A stretch of 64,000 nucleotides of DNA. It comes from a bacterium (GTDB lineage Bacteria > Desulfobacterota > Desulfobulbia > Desulfobulbales > Desulfobulbaceae). How positions within the stretch are numbered: position 1 is the stretch's first letter; each line of letters begins with the position of its first letter. Shown in pieces: positions 9,988 through 19,068 of the stretch. Position numbers and translations under genes: made by a program. Below the pieces are notes generated by a model. It saw nothing but the letters and a program-made list of their open reading frames with translations. It did not search any database and was not told the origin of the DNA. The stretch covers positions 20,822-84,821 of the forward strand of contig JAUNUN010000005.1 in the NCBI GenBank assembly GCA_030538155.1. Reading direction: 5' to 3'.

Positions 9988-10596
9988 ATGGAAAAGAATT
10001 CTTCGACCTTTACCCTGCCCGAACTGCCTTTCCCCGAAGATGCGCTTGAACCCGTTATTTCGGCGAAAACCCTTGGCTTTCATCATGGCAAGCACCACAA
10101 GGCCTATGTGGATAATCTCAATAAACTCATTGAAGGCACCGAGCTTGCCGGTAAATCCCTGGAAGAGATCATCAAGGCCACTGCCGGCAAAGAGGACAAG
10201 GCCGGCATTTTCAACAACGCGGCCCAGGTGTGGAACCATACCTTTTACTGGAACAGCTTGAAAAAAGGCGGTGGGGGCGAGCCGCCCGCAGAGCTGAAAA
10301 AGAAGATTGAGGCGGCCTTCAAGAGCTTTGATGAGTTTAAGAAGGAGTTTGCCAATGCCGCCACTACCCAGTTCGGCAGCGGCTGGGCCTGGCTGGTTAG
10401 CGATGGCGATGCCTTGAAAATCGTTAAAACCGGTAATGCGGAAGTGCCTTTGACCTCTGGTTTGAAGCCGCTTCTCACCATCGATGTCTGGGAGCATGCC
10501 TACTATCTGGATTATCAAAATCGCCGCCCGGATTATGCCAACGCGGTTATCGACAAACTCCTGAACTGGGATTTTGCCGCCAAGAATCTCGGCTGA
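9988..10596 (+). CDS. sodB: Superoxide dismutase, iron type
   Basis: 202-residue Fe/Mn superoxide dismutase that disproportionates superoxide in the cytoplasm. Metal ligands are visible at H32 ([10 protein letters not shown]), H84 ([12 protein letters not shown]), D166 and H170 ([12 protein letters not shown]). The strings [20 protein letters not shown] and [10 protein letters not shown] favour the iron form over manganese. There is no signal peptide. The start follows a strong AGGAGG at eight bases. It is a single-gene unit closed by a clear terminator at 10650. In a likely anaerobe it would serve transient oxygen exposure. Confidence 0.95.
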   Translation: MEKNSSTFTLPELPFPEDALEPVISAKTLGFHHGKHHKAYVDNLNKLIEGTELAGKSLEEIIKATAGKEDKAGIFNNAAQVWNHTFYWNSLKKGGGGEPPAELKKKIEAAFKSFDEFKKEFANAATTQFGSGWAWLVSDGDALKIVKTGNAEVPLTSGLKPLLTIDVWEHAYYLDYQNRRPDYANAVIDKLLNWDFAAKNLG

Positions 10597-10649
10597 TTTT
10601 CATTCAGCAGTCCAGTTCGTCCTTTATCTCACTTGGATGGGATTTTCTT

Positions 10650-10681
10650 CCGGTCAGGCTCATGCCTGGCCGGATTTTTTT
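10650..10681 (+). terminator. Intrinsic terminator of sodB
   Basis: Ten-pair stem CCGGTCAGGC / GCCTGGCCGG with one T-G pair and a TCAT loop, followed by seven T. It lies 53 bases after the sodB stop. Confidence 0.9.
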
Positions 10682-11032
10682 ATCCGTGCCGCATTCCCCT
10701 TGGTGTTGTTGTTATAACGATCATTCCTTGTAATTTTGTGCAGATACAAAGAACATTCGCCCAATCCCCAGGAAAATTTTGCCCGCAGCGGTGCTTGGTC
10801 TTTTCCACCACCGTCAAGACCGGTAATTCCAGTTCGATATCAAAGCTCTATCTGCATCGGCCTCAAAAAATCCTCCTCAGAGTACCTTACATGTACACCT
10901 GCGTCGCATTTTCTTCGCCTCCTTGATACATTTCTTTGATCTGGAACTGGAATACGATTACAGAGAGAATGAATTTCTTCTGCATCCGGCGCACCTTTAG
11001 TTCGTGCAGCAAGGCCACCAGGGAGGGCAACC
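10682..11032. other. Intergenic region before the polyphosphate kinase
   Basis: About 350 bases with no supported gene. Short minus-strand frames exist (one ends in SEEDFLRPMQIEL) but they lack ribosome sites, and the segment reads as non-coding. The last 15 bases hold the GGGAGGG ribosome site of the next gene. A promoter was not pinned down. Confidence 0.4.
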
Positions 11033-12577
11033 ATGTTTGAATCTGCTGAATTGGGTCACAAAATAAAAAAATCCCAGTACGAAAAAGAAATACCAGCGCT
11101 GCGGGTTGCTCTTTTGGAGGCCCAGGATGAGCTGCGACAAGGGGCTGAATTTCCGGTGATCATCATCGTGGGCGGTCTTGACGGCTCCGGCCGGGGCGCA
11201 ACCGTAAACCTGCTCAACGAGTGGATGGATCCGCGCCATATCGAAACCCACGGTATGGGCGAGCCCTCTGATGAAGAGCTGGATCGGCCCATGATGTGGC
11301 GCTTTTGGCGCTCCCTGCCGCCCAAGGGCAAGATCGGAGTCTTTTTCGGTTCCTGGTACACCTGGCCGATCTTGAACCGGGTCAACGGCATTACCGAGGA
11401 TGCCGATCTGGATCAGAGTCTGGCCCGGGCCAGACGTCTGGAAAAGATGCTGGTGGATGAGGGAGCCCTGCTCATCAAGCTCTGGTTGCACCTCTCGAAA
11501 GAGCAGCAGAAAAAGCGGCTGAAGGCCCTGGAGAAAAACCCGGCCACCCGCTGGAAAGTCACCGCACGGGACTGGAAACGCTATAAGGCCTACGACAGCT
11601 TTCGCGCCGTGCACGAGACCGTGATCCGCCAGACCAGCACTGCCGAGGCCCCCTGGATGGTTATTGAGGGCGAGGACGACAACTACCGCAACCTGACTGT
11701 GGCCAATATCGTGCTCAGGGCTATCCGGGGCCGCTTGCAACACGACGCAGCCCAGACAGTAAAGGCACCCCCGCCGCCGCTCATGCCCTCACTTGACTGC
11801 CTGCATCTGCTCAAGACCCTGAACATGGGCCAGAGCCTGGAGAAGGCGGAGTTCAGGAAAAAACTGGAGAAGTATCAAACGAAGCTGGGCCTGCTCATGC
11901 GCCATCCTAAGTTCAAATACATGTCGGTGATCGCGGTCTTTGAAGGCAACGACGCTGCAGGCAAGGGTGGGGCCATCCGCCGCATTACCAGGGCCATTGA
12001 TGCGCGCTCGTATCAGGTCATTCCCATTGCCGCGCCCACGGAAGAAGAACGGGCCCAGCCTTACTTGTGGCGTTTTTGGCGACACCTGCCGCGTAAGGGC
12101 CGCATGTGCATCTTTGACCGTTCCTGGTATGGCCGGGTCCTGGTGGAACGGGTGGAGGGTTATTGCTCGCCTGCCGACTGGATGCGGGCCTACAGCGAAA
12201 TCAACGACTTCGAGGGCCAGATGGAGCGCCACAACCTTTTGGTGGTCAAGTACTGGCTGGCCATTTCCGAAGAGGAGCAACTCCGGCGCTTTGAAGAGCG
12301 GGAAAAAACCAGTTTCAAACGCTTCAAGATCACCGAGGAAGACTGGCGCAACCGAGAAAAATGGGAGGACTACGTGCAGGCGGTCTGCGATATGGTGGAT
12401 CGCACCAGCACCTCTGAGGCCCCCTGGACACTGGTGGAGGCCGACAACAAGTATTTTGCCCGCATCAAGGTGTTGAAAACCATGTGCGCCCGGATCGAGC
12501 AAAAGCTGAAAGAACTGGAGGCCTCAGGCATAGACTATCTGGACAAGCCCCAGAAGAAGCGCGCCTTGTCGCTGTAG
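11033..12577 (+). CDS. pap: Polyphosphate kinase 2, two-domain class II (polyphosphate:AMP phosphotransferase)
   Basis: 514 residues made of two tandem PPK2 domains, the layout of class II PPK2 enzymes, which phosphorylate AMP to ADP with polyphosphate. The N-terminal domain has a degenerate P-loop GGLDGSGRG (Arg in place of the Lys), while the C-terminal domain has an intact one, GNDAAGKGG (about 305-313), plus the lid motif RSWYGRVLVERVEGY. This matches known class II enzymes, in which only the C-terminal half is catalytic. It is monocistronic with a GGGAGGG ribosome site. Its role is probably energy recovery from polyphosphate stores. No polyphosphate kinase 1 gene is in the window. Confidence 0.93.
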   Translation: MFESAELGHKIKKSQYEKEIPALRVALLEAQDELRQGAEFPVIIIVGGLDGSGRGATVNLLNEWMDPRHIETHGMGEPSDEELDRPMMWRFWRSLPPKGKIGVFFGSWYTWPILNRVNGITEDADLDQSLARARRLEKMLVDEGALLIKLWLHLSKEQQKKRLKALEKNPATRWKVTARDWKRYKAYDSFRAVHETVIRQTSTAEAPWMVIEGEDDNYRNLTVANIVLRAIRGRLQHDAAQTVKAPPPPLMPSLDCLHLLKTLNMGQSLEKAEFRKKLEKYQTKLGLLMRHPKFKYMSVIAVFEGNDAAGKGGAIRRITRAIDARSYQVIPIAAPTEEERAQPYLWRFWRHLPRKGRMCIFDRSWYGRVLVERVEGYCSPADWMRAYSEINDFEGQMERHNLLVVKYWLAISEEEQLRRFEEREKTSFKRFKITEEDWRNREKWEDYVQAVCDMVDRTSTSEAPWTLVEADNKYFARIKVLKTMCARIEQKLKELEASGIDYLDKPQKKRALSL

Positions 12578-12829
12578 AAAAAGTAGATCTCTCCTTTTTA
12601 CGGGGTCGGCAATTTTATGCCGAGAAACCCTTCACAAAGGCTATTCATAGTGGCATAGTACGACAATTTCCTGAGCAGGGTCTTGCCGGCGCACCTGGTT
12701 TCGCCGCGCCTGTGCAAGTATGATATTTTCCGATTTCGTTTATTGCAGCCGGCCGTTTTGGGCTGCTTCTTGGGGCCGGTCGTCTTCCACCGGCATATCC
12801 ATCATTTTCAAATACAAGAGGTGTTCACC

Positions 12830-14014
12830 ATGCGTGAAATTGTCCTTGTTGGCGCTTGCCGTACCGCAGTCGGTAAATTCGGCGGTTCTTTGAAAGGCGT
12901 TCCAGCGGTGGAACTGGGAGCCTTTGTCATCAAAGATGCCCTGAAACGGGCTGGTATTCAGCCGGAAATGGTGGATGAGGTAATCCTTGGCTGTGTGCTC
13001 ACCGGTGCTTTGGGGCAGAACCCTGCCCGTCAGGCTGCGCTCAAGGCTGGCCTTCCCGATGAGACGCCGGCAGTGACTATCAACAAGGTCTGCGGCAGCG
13101 GTATGAAGGCGGTGGTCATGGCGGCGCAGGCCGTGCAGTGCGGCGATGCGGATATCATTGTCGCGGGCGGCATGGAGAACATGAGCGCCACTGCCTATGC
13201 CCTGCCCCAGGCCCGCTTCGGCTACCGGATGAATGCCGCCAAGAACAGTGTTATCGACATGATGGTCCACGACGGCCTGTTTTGTGCAGTCGGCAACACG
13301 CACATGGGCATCACCGCCGAGAACATCTGCAGCCAGTGGAATCTGACCCGGGAAGAGCAGGACCAGTTTGCAGTGGCTTCCCAGAACAAGGCCCAGGCCG
13401 CGATTGCTGCCGGCCGCTTCAAGGATGAGATCGTGCCGGTGAGCATCCCGCAGCGCAAGGGCGATCCCGTGGTCTTCGACACCGACGAGCACTTGACCCC
13501 CGACACCACCCTGGAAAAGGTCGGCAAACTGCGGCCCGCCTTCAAGGGCGACGGTATGGTGACTGCGGCCAATGCCTCGGGCATCAACGACGGTGCAGCC
13601 GTGGTCATAGTTATGTCGGCTGAAAAGGCAAAGGAGCTGGGCATTCAGCCCATGGCCAAACTGATCGGCTATGCCTCTGCCGGTGTGAAGCCCGAGATCA
13701 TGGGCATCGGTCCTGCGGCTGCCTCGCCCAAGGCCCTGGCCAAAGCAGGCAAGAAGCTGGAGGAGATTGACCTGATCGAGGCCAACGAGGCCTTTGCCTC
13801 ACAGAGCGTGGCGGTTGCCAAGGATCTTGGCTTCAACATGGACAAGGTCAATGTCAATGGCGGGGCCATCGCCCTGGGCCACCCGATTGGTGCATCCGGC
13901 GCACGCATTTTGGTGTCTTTGCTGCACGAAATGGTCAAACGGGATGCAAAAACAGGCCTGGCCACCCTGTGCATCGGCGGCGGCATGGGCATTGCCACGG
14001 TCGTGGAACGCTAG
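12830..14014 (+). CDS. Acetyl-CoA C-acetyltransferase (thiolase)
   Basis: 394-residue thiolase that condenses two acetyl-CoA or cleaves acetoacetyl-CoA. The active-site residues are C88 ([11 protein letters not shown]), H351 ([16 protein letters not shown]) and C381 (LCIGGGMGI). The MxxH-type loop and [10 protein letters not shown] are of the biosynthetic AtoB/PhaA type. The start at 12830 follows AGAGGTG at seven bases; upstream in-frame codons lack motifs. No other fatty-acid or butyrate genes are adjacent, so the pathway is not set by context. A 13-bp hairpin ends the unit at 14041. Confidence 0.94.
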   Translation: MREIVLVGACRTAVGKFGGSLKGVPAVELGAFVIKDALKRAGIQPEMVDEVILGCVLTGALGQNPARQAALKAGLPDETPAVTINKVCGSGMKAVVMAAQAVQCGDADIIVAGGMENMSATAYALPQARFGYRMNAAKNSVIDMMVHDGLFCAVGNTHMGITAENICSQWNLTREEQDQFAVASQNKAQAAIAAGRFKDEIVPVSIPQRKGDPVVFDTDEHLTPDTTLEKVGKLRPAFKGDGMVTAANASGINDGAAVVIVMSAEKAKELGIQPMAKLIGYASAGVKPEIMGIGPAAASPKALAKAGKKLEEIDLIEANEAFASQSVAVAKDLGFNMDKVNVNGGAIALGHPIGASGARILVSLLHEMVKRDAKTGLATLCIGGGMGIATVVER

Positions 14015-14040
14015 AGAGAACGGTTTGTACTGATTGGGTA

Positions 14041-14086
14041 GCCGCCTTCCTCCTCAGGGTTGGACTCTTTTGTGGAGGAAGGCGGC
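14041..14086. terminator. Long hairpin between convergent thiolase and nitroreductase genes
   Basis: Perfect 13-bp stem GCCGCCTTCCTCC / GGAGGAAGGCGGC with a 20-base loop, 27 bases after the thiolase stop. The T run on either side is weak (AGTTTACTTTG), so termination is likely but not textbook. Confidence 0.6.
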
Positions 14087-14105
14087 AGTTTACTTTGTTC
14101 TTGAA

Positions 14106-14672
14106 TTAAAACAATTTCCGGCCGAAACGATCCAAGTGCACCATGTCGGCCACCGCCTTGCGGGCAGGCCCACTTTTTGCCCCCACTGCAGGGCGGCCAA
14201 TGGGAATGATGGCCACCGATTCATAGCCTTCCGGCAGGGCAATCAGTTTGTTGCAGGCATCATGATCGAAAAGGCCGACTACCACCGTGCCCAACCCCAT
14301 CTCGTGGGCCTTGAGGCACAGGGTCTGGGTGGCAATGCCTAGATCAAACATGTACCAGTTGGTGTGTTTGGTGCTTTCCTTCCCTTCATAACAGCCGGAA
14401 ACCCCGGTCTTGGCGCAGAGTACGATGAGGGCCGAGGCCGCCTGCGAACACTTGGTGGCCGGGTTGAGGCCCTTGGGCATCTGGTAGGTTGCGGTCAGTT
14501 GCTGAATTAATTCCTTATCCCGCGCGACCACAAATTCCCACACCTGGCTGTTGGACCAGGATGGCGACCAGCGCACTGCCTCAAAGAGTTGCTCCAGTTC
14601 CTCGTTTGTCACCACGTCTTCAGTGAATCTTCTCACCGCACGCCTTTTCAAAATGGCTTGCTGTAGTTCCAT
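14106..14672 (-). CDS. Nitroreductase-family FMN protein
   Basis: 188-residue oxygen-insensitive nitroreductase-like flavoprotein using NAD(P)H and FMN. The N-terminal RRAVRRFTEDVVTNEELEQL and AVRWSPSWSNSQVWEF form the FMN phosphate-binding start of the family; AHEMGLGTVVVGLFDHD and VAIIPIGRPA are the usual later motifs. The WSPSW spacing in place of APS(G/A)xNxQPW marks the small anaerobe-type subgroup. The start follows AAGGAG at seven bases. It is monocistronic and convergent with the thiolase. The physiological substrate is unknown. Confidence 0.88.
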   Translation of the reverse strand: MELQQAILKRRAVRRFTEDVVTNEELEQLFEAVRWSPSWSNSQVWEFVVARDKELIQQLTATYQMPKGLNPATKCSQAASALIVLCAKTGVSGCYEGKESTKHTNWYMFDLGIATQTLCLKAHEMGLGTVVVGLFDHDACNKLIALPEGYESVAIIPIGRPAVGAKSGPARKAVADMVHLDRFGRKLF

Positions 14673-14832
14673 AGCTATCTCCTTTTAGTATCGTTCTTCA
14701 CTCGTGCCTGCACTATGACAAAAAGAGTGGGTAGAGGCAAGGGCTAGTGTTGCGTCGTTATGATATCACATACAGGTCAAAGGCACTGACAGGCAACAGG
14801 CGATACGGCTGCGCCTTGTTCTCGTACGGCAA

Positions 14833-15444
14833 CTATTCCAACTTGGGTAAATGCCACTGCCGGTAGTAGGCCACCAGGCGGAAGGCCACACCCAGGGTGA
14901 ACAGGATCATGATCCAGATGATGTTGCTCAGCCCGGCCAAGGCCATGAAGAAATAGATCAGACCAACCCCCATGCTGATGGTGCCGTAGAGGCCGGTTCT
15001 GAAAAACCAGGGCACCTCGTTGAGGAGCACATCCCTGAGAATGCCGCCGCCCACGCCATTGCAGAAGGCGAGAAGAATGACGCCGTAGATGTTGTAGTCA
15101 AACTGCAGGGCAATCATGGCGCCGACAATGGAAAAGCTCACCACATCGATGGCATCGGTTGTGATGAAGAGGAAGGTGCTTTCCAGTTTCTCCCGGCGGG
15201 TATGGAGCTTTAAAACAATGGCCAGCACGAACATGACCAGGACAATAGAAACCGGCATGTAGTGGGTAAAGGAGTAGACCGGTCGCCCCACCAGCATGTC
15301 ACGCAGGATGCCGCCGCCAAGCGCGGTTAGAAGCGCGGCGATGAAGATGCCGAGCCAGTCGCATCCCTTCTTAACGCCAAAGAGAAAGCCGCTCAGCGCG
15401 GCCGAAGCAATGCCGATATATTCCGTTACCAGAAGCGCGTTCAT
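14833..15444 (-). CDS. UPF0126 / TRIC-type membrane protein
   Basis: 203-residue polytopic inner-membrane protein with six to seven hydrophobic helices arranged as a tandem repeat. Each half contains the signature GGGILRDML or GGGILRDVLL of the UPF0126 (YicG/YadS) family, prokaryotic relatives of TRIC cation channels. The second repeat reads TTDAIDVVSFSIVGAMIA. Some relatives are implicated in glycine or cation transport, but the substrate here is not known. It is transcribed alone, divergent from mgtC across a 428-base gap. Confidence 0.9.
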   Translation of the reverse strand: MNALLVTEYIGIASAALSGFLFGVKKGCDWLGIFIAALLTALGGGILRDMLVGRPVYSFTHYMPVSIVLVMFVLAIVLKLHTRREKLESTFLFITTDAIDVVSFSIVGAMIALQFDYNIYGVILLAFCNGVGGGILRDVLLNEVPWFFRTGLYGTISMGVGLIYFFMALAGLSNIIWIMILFTLGVAFRLVAYYRQWHLPKLE

Positions 15445-15872
15445 TTAGAATTCAAGGTTCCTCGCAGAGCCTCACATGTAATAGTTACGAGTTGGAATAG
15501 TTACAAGTTGACTTCGCACCTCAGTTATTATACCAGGAGCGGTCCCAAGAGATGCGGCGCAGGAGTTCGTGAGCGTACGGTTTGTTATCTTACATCTGCT
15601 ATTCGTTTTCAATATCTCTTTTCCCCGGTTGATGCCAATGAGCGGGTTTATTGCCGCCTCTGTTATCGACGGTTGTTGTCGTATTTATGTGGTGCATTTC
15701 ACAAGAGAAAATCGGCCAGGCCGGCAGTGAACGTTTTTCGCTTAATACTAGCGAAAAGGCCGCATGACTACTACTGTATGGTGCCGTTATTTTATGAGCT
15801 TTCCCGGCGCGAGTTTTTTCAGTGGGAGCAGACTCGCCTGGCCGCAAGTGTGTTTTGAAAAGATAAGACTTT
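15445..15872. other. 428-bp divergent intergenic region
   Basis: No supported ORF. It contains an 8-bp hairpin TTTTCGCT / AGCGAAAA with a 7-base loop (15735-15757) and A+T-rich stretches suited to divergent promoters. I could not match it to the known Mg-sensing leaders that often precede mgtC. Confidence 0.4.
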
Positions 15873-16598
15873 ATGGAACTGTGTGGTTTTATTGAGGATG
15901 TCATTCGTGTGAGGCCAGATGATGTTGCCATGTTTGCGCGGCTTCTGGTGGCGCTCTTGGCCGGCATTGCCATCGGCTTTGAGCGCACCTATCGTGGCCG
16001 CCCCGCCGGTGTGCGCACCCATGCCCTGGTCTGTGTCACCTCAAGTTTGCTGATGCTGGTTACTGTGTACGAATCGCACTGGGTGCGCGCCAGCGTGGAA
16101 CTCATCCGGCTTGACCCCACCAGAATGGCCCAGGGCATCATGACTGGCATTGGTTTTCTCGGCGCTGGGGTGATCATGAAGGAAGGGCCGACCGTGCGCG
16201 GTCTCACCACCTCGGCTTCCATCTGGATTACGGCGGCAATCGGCATCTTGGCAGGCATCGGCTTTTATTTTCCGCTTGTTGTCTCTGTGCTCATTACCCT
16301 TGCGGTGCTGTCACTGTTGCGCTGGATTGAGGTCCGGCTGCCATCCGAGGCTTACTACAACTTTGATGTACGCGGTGAACGCAGCGATGAGTTTACCGAA
16401 CAGTCCCTCAGGAAGGTGCTGGCAGATTGTAACTTTCAGGTTGCGCATACCGGCTACCGACTGGATGAAAAGGGCCACGAGCGCCGGTACAGTATGGTGC
16501 TGCGCAGTATCGACCGTTCGAGTTCATCACGCCTGTCGCAACAACTTGAACGGATCGATTCGGTTTACGGCTTCCGCATTACGCCGATTAGCGAATAA
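15873..16598 (+). CDS. MgtC/SapB-family membrane protein
   Basis: 241-residue inner-membrane protein with an N-terminal MgtC/SapB domain of about five helices (residues 20-150) and a soluble C-terminal domain of about 80 residues that resembles the ACT-like domain of MgtC. Signatures are LLVALLAGIAIGFERTYRGR, MTGIGFLGAGVIMKEG and VRGLTTSASIWITAAIG. The family is tied to Mg limitation survival or to modulation of F-ATPase; many members are simply uncharacterised. The ribosome site is weak. A leader control element is possible in the long upstream gap. Confidence 0.9.
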   Translation: MELCGFIEDVIRVRPDDVAMFARLLVALLAGIAIGFERTYRGRPAGVRTHALVCVTSSLLMLVTVYESHWVRASVELIRLDPTRMAQGIMTGIGFLGAGVIMKEGPTVRGLTTSASIWITAAIGILAGIGFYFPLVVSVLITLAVLSLLRWIEVRLPSEAYYNFDVRGERSDEFTEQSLRKVLADCNFQVAHTGYRLDEKGHERRYSMVLRSIDRSSSSRLSQQLERIDSVYGFRITPISE

Positions 16599-16804
16599 GG
16601 AGGCGCAAACTTATCAGCAGGTCTGGCCAGAGTCATCATGTACATGGATTGTGCCAGGCAATAATCGCACAGTGCAGTAACCTTCTGGGAAATACAAACA
16701 AGTCAGATTGTAGTATCCGCCTGAAGTCTGCGCGTATCAGGCGTAACCAGGGTTCAGCTGTAAAGGCTGGACCGTCATATCCTATTAAAAAGGAGTGTAG
16801 TGCA

Positions 16805-17890
16805 ATGAAATCCACTGTTGTTCCCGCCGGTATCTTTTTTGCGGCTCTTTGTTGTGTACCGCTTGCTGCCACGGCAGGTGAATGCCGCGAAGAGGTCATG
16901 TTTAAAAAGGGGGCAAGCTCTGCCCAGGTAAAGGGTCAAATAAGCGGTTACGGTTACTGCGACTACCTGCTCAGGGCGAAAAAGGGCCAACTTTTAAGCG
17001 TGAAAAGTAGTTCCACCAAGGCAGACATCATGTTGCAGGGGCCTATGGAAACGCTGCTCAACGATGGTGAGCCGGTCACCTTGAGCGCAGATGGTCTGTA
17101 CACCGTGCGGGTGTTGATGCCCCGCGCCCTGGCCCGCAAGACCCAGAAGGAAGCATACAGCTTGGATATAGCAATTACCACGCCTACCACACCAGCTGCG
17201 ACTGCTCAGGCTCCCCAGCAAGCCGCAACGATTCCTGATGGGCACAGCAGTAAGGACAGCGTGGACTGGCCGGGCTTTTATCATGGCACCGTGCCCTGCG
17301 CCAGTTGCCCGGGCATCGACACCTGGCTTGAACTGCGCGATACGAAGAACGGCGTACAGTACAGCCTGACGGAAAACTATCAGGAAGAGGCAGACGGCTT
17401 TTTCGAGAGTAAGGGGGCGGCAAACTGGAATAAGGCTGGTCAGAGCCTACAGTTACAGGGCTCGGATGAAACCAGGGCTTTGTTTGTGGGTGAGGCTGCT
17501 GTTGCCTTTCTGGCAGAAGGTGAAAGCGTGCCGGCGGATAACAGCGAATACTGGCTTGAGAAGCTGGATGTATTTTCAGGCAATCAGGAGATGCTTTTTA
17601 TTTCTCCGGCCAAGGTGAGCATTGATGGTGCAGGCAAGCAAGCCGTGGTCAGTATCAAAGACGGGGTGATGAATTTTGAGCACTCAACCGATGCCGGGCA
17701 CAGGTCGTTGAAGGCTGATCTGCAAATCTTCTGCGCGGCGAACCAGTACACCATGCCGGTAATTGTTTACTATCAAAAATACTTTGTAGGCGGCAAGATG
17801 GTTGACCAAGGCGGCAATGGGGAAGACCGGCTGGATTTTGCAGGAGCTGAGGATGTGGTTACCAAGGCTGCTGCCCAGTATTGCCAGTGA
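16805..17890 (+). CDS. Periplasmic protein with lysozyme-inhibitor-like and NlpE-like domains
   Basis: 361 residues with a Sec signal peptide (VPAGIFFAALCCVPLAATAG, cleavage near residue 24). Residues about 30-120 resemble the domain of g-type lysozyme inhibitors and related envelope proteins (VKGQISGYGYCDYLLRAKKGQ...SVKSSSTKADIML). Residues about 150-240 carry the NlpE N-terminal motif GFYHGTVPCASCPGIDTWLEL with the CxxC pair, as in the copper/surface-sensing lipoprotein NlpE. The C-terminal 100 residues are unassigned. There is no lipobox, so it is probably soluble in the periplasm. The start was chosen by AGGAG at nine bases; an open frame upstream lacks a signal peptide. Confidence 0.72.
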   Translation: MKSTVVPAGIFFAALCCVPLAATAGECREEVMFKKGASSAQVKGQISGYGYCDYLLRAKKGQLLSVKSSSTKADIMLQGPMETLLNDGEPVTLSADGLYTVRVLMPRALARKTQKEAYSLDIAITTPTTPAATAQAPQQAATIPDGHSSKDSVDWPGFYHGTVPCASCPGIDTWLELRDTKNGVQYSLTENYQEEADGFFESKGAANWNKAGQSLQLQGSDETRALFVGEAAVAFLAEGESVPADNSEYWLEKLDVFSGNQEMLFISPAKVSIDGAGKQAVVSIKDGVMNFEHSTDAGHRSLKADLQIFCAANQYTMPVIVYYQKYFVGGKMVDQGGNGEDRLDFAGAEDVVTKAAAQYCQ

Positions 17891-17933
17891 TGCTCTCTAA
17901 AATTTGAGGGTTTTGCAGTTTTAGGCTGATGGA

Positions 17934-17972
17934 ACAAAAAAAGCCGGGAGGGCATATGCCTTCCCGGCTTTT
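17934..17972. terminator. Bidirectional intrinsic terminator
   Basis: Hairpin AAGCCGGGAGGGCA / TGCCTTCCCGGCTT flanked by A7 on the left and T-rich sequence on the right, between the convergent NlpE-like gene and the FMN reductase. Confidence 0.88.
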
Positions 17973-18030
17973 CATTTTTGGAAACCCTGCTCAACCAGCA
18001 CGATTGGAGCAGGATGGTACGGCAGAGGAA

Positions 18031-18591
18031 TCAGTTCGCGCTGAATTTGTCTACCCAGGCGGCAAAGGCCTGCATGAAGGAGGTGAGGAATTCCTTGGTG
18101 TCTTCCTTGACAAAGTTGCCTTTGTCATCAAAAAATGACGGTGCGTTGCCGATATATGCCTCGGGCTGCTGCAGCACCGGCACATTGAGACAGGTAAGGG
18201 ACTGGCGCAGATGATGGTTGGCGCCAAAGCCGCCCAGGGCCCCCAAAGACAATGAAATGACTGCGGCAGGTTTACCATTCCACACATTTTGGCCCCAGGG
18301 ACGGGAACCAACATCCAGGACGTTTTTCAGTGCAGCGGGTACGGAGCGGTTGTACTCCGGGGTCAGAAAGAGGAGACCGTCGCAGGCGGCGATTTTTTTT
18401 CTGATTTCCGTCCACGAAGCAGGCGCATTGGCGGTTTCAAGGTCTTCGTTGTACATGGGTAGATCGCCGATTTCAACTATCTCCAGTTGCAACGGGGCAG
18501 GTGCCGACTGTACCAGAAAATGAGCCAGTTTCCGATTAAACGAATCTTTGCGCAGGCTGCCGATCAATACTGCAATTTTTTTGGTGCTCAT
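18031..18591 (-). CDS. NADPH-dependent FMN reductase family protein
   Basis: 186-residue flavodoxin-like reductase of the ChrR/YieF-AzoR type that reduces FMN, quinones or metals such as chromate. The FMN phosphate loop is GSLRKDSFNRKLA (residues 11-23) and the isoalloxazine motif is LFLTPEYNRSVPAALKNVLD (about 75-94); SLGALGGFGANHHLRQSL follows. The start has AAGGAG at seven bases. It is monocistronic and closed by the bidirectional terminator at 17934. It may act in redox stress; the electron acceptor is unknown. Confidence 0.88.
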   Translation of the reverse strand: MSTKKIAVLIGSLRKDSFNRKLAHFLVQSAPAPLQLEIVEIGDLPMYNEDLETANAPASWTEIRKKIAACDGLLFLTPEYNRSVPAALKNVLDVGSRPWGQNVWNGKPAAVISLSLGALGGFGANHHLRQSLTCLNVPVLQQPEAYIGNAPSFFDDKGNFVKEDTKEFLTSFMQAFAAWVDKFSAN

Positions 18592-18804
18592 TGTTTGACT
18601 CCTTCAAAAGATGGGAACAGATTGTTCTGTTATTGTTCAAGGCAGTGCCATAATAAGCATCTTTTAGCAGGATGCAAACCTGATGCAGGAATAGGCGTGG
18701 CCAAGCCACACACTTTGTGAGCTGGGCAGGGAGCAAAAAGTGCGAAGAACACTGCGAAGCCGCCTGCTCCGTATTTGCACAGGCCTCTTGAACTGCAACA
18801 GGAA

Positions 18805-19041
18805 TTACTCTTCTACCTCAACCTCGATATAGTCTGCCTCGTTGTTGCGCAGAGTCAGGGTGCCGCCCAAAACGCGCAACGCCACCGGGTCATTCAGCGG
18901 TGCGCGCTGCTTGATGGTGATTTCCGTGCCGGGCACAAGTCCCATTTCCCGGATACGACGGCCCAGTTCGCCGCCCACTTTGACTGCGGCAATGGTGCCG
19001 CTCTGGTTGATCGCCATGCGGCGAAGGCTCATCACTGCCAT
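18805..19041 (-). CDS. FeoA-domain protein
   Basis: 78 residues forming a single FeoA SH3-like domain (MAVMSLRRMAINQSGTIAAV, GELGRRIREMGLVPGTEI, VLGGTLTLRNNEADYIEVE). FeoA assists the FeoB ferrous-iron transporter, but no feoB is in the window, so this copy is an orphan and may regulate or pair with a distant FeoB. It begins 27 bases after the end of glnS in the same direction, so it is probably the third gene of a gltX-glnS-feoA unit. AGGAC precedes the ATG. Confidence 0.85.
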   Translation of the reverse strand: MAVMSLRRMAINQSGTIAAVKVGGELGRRIREMGLVPGTEITIKQRAPLNDPVALRVLGGTLTLRNNEADYIEVEVEE

Positions 19042-19068
19042 AACTGTCCTGTTCGCTCTTTGCTCTTT

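Noticed and set aside
10840..11034. Minus-strand ORF ending in SEEDFLRPMQIEL
   Set aside because: Overlaps the polyphosphate kinase leader, has no ribosome site, and I could not confirm a family.
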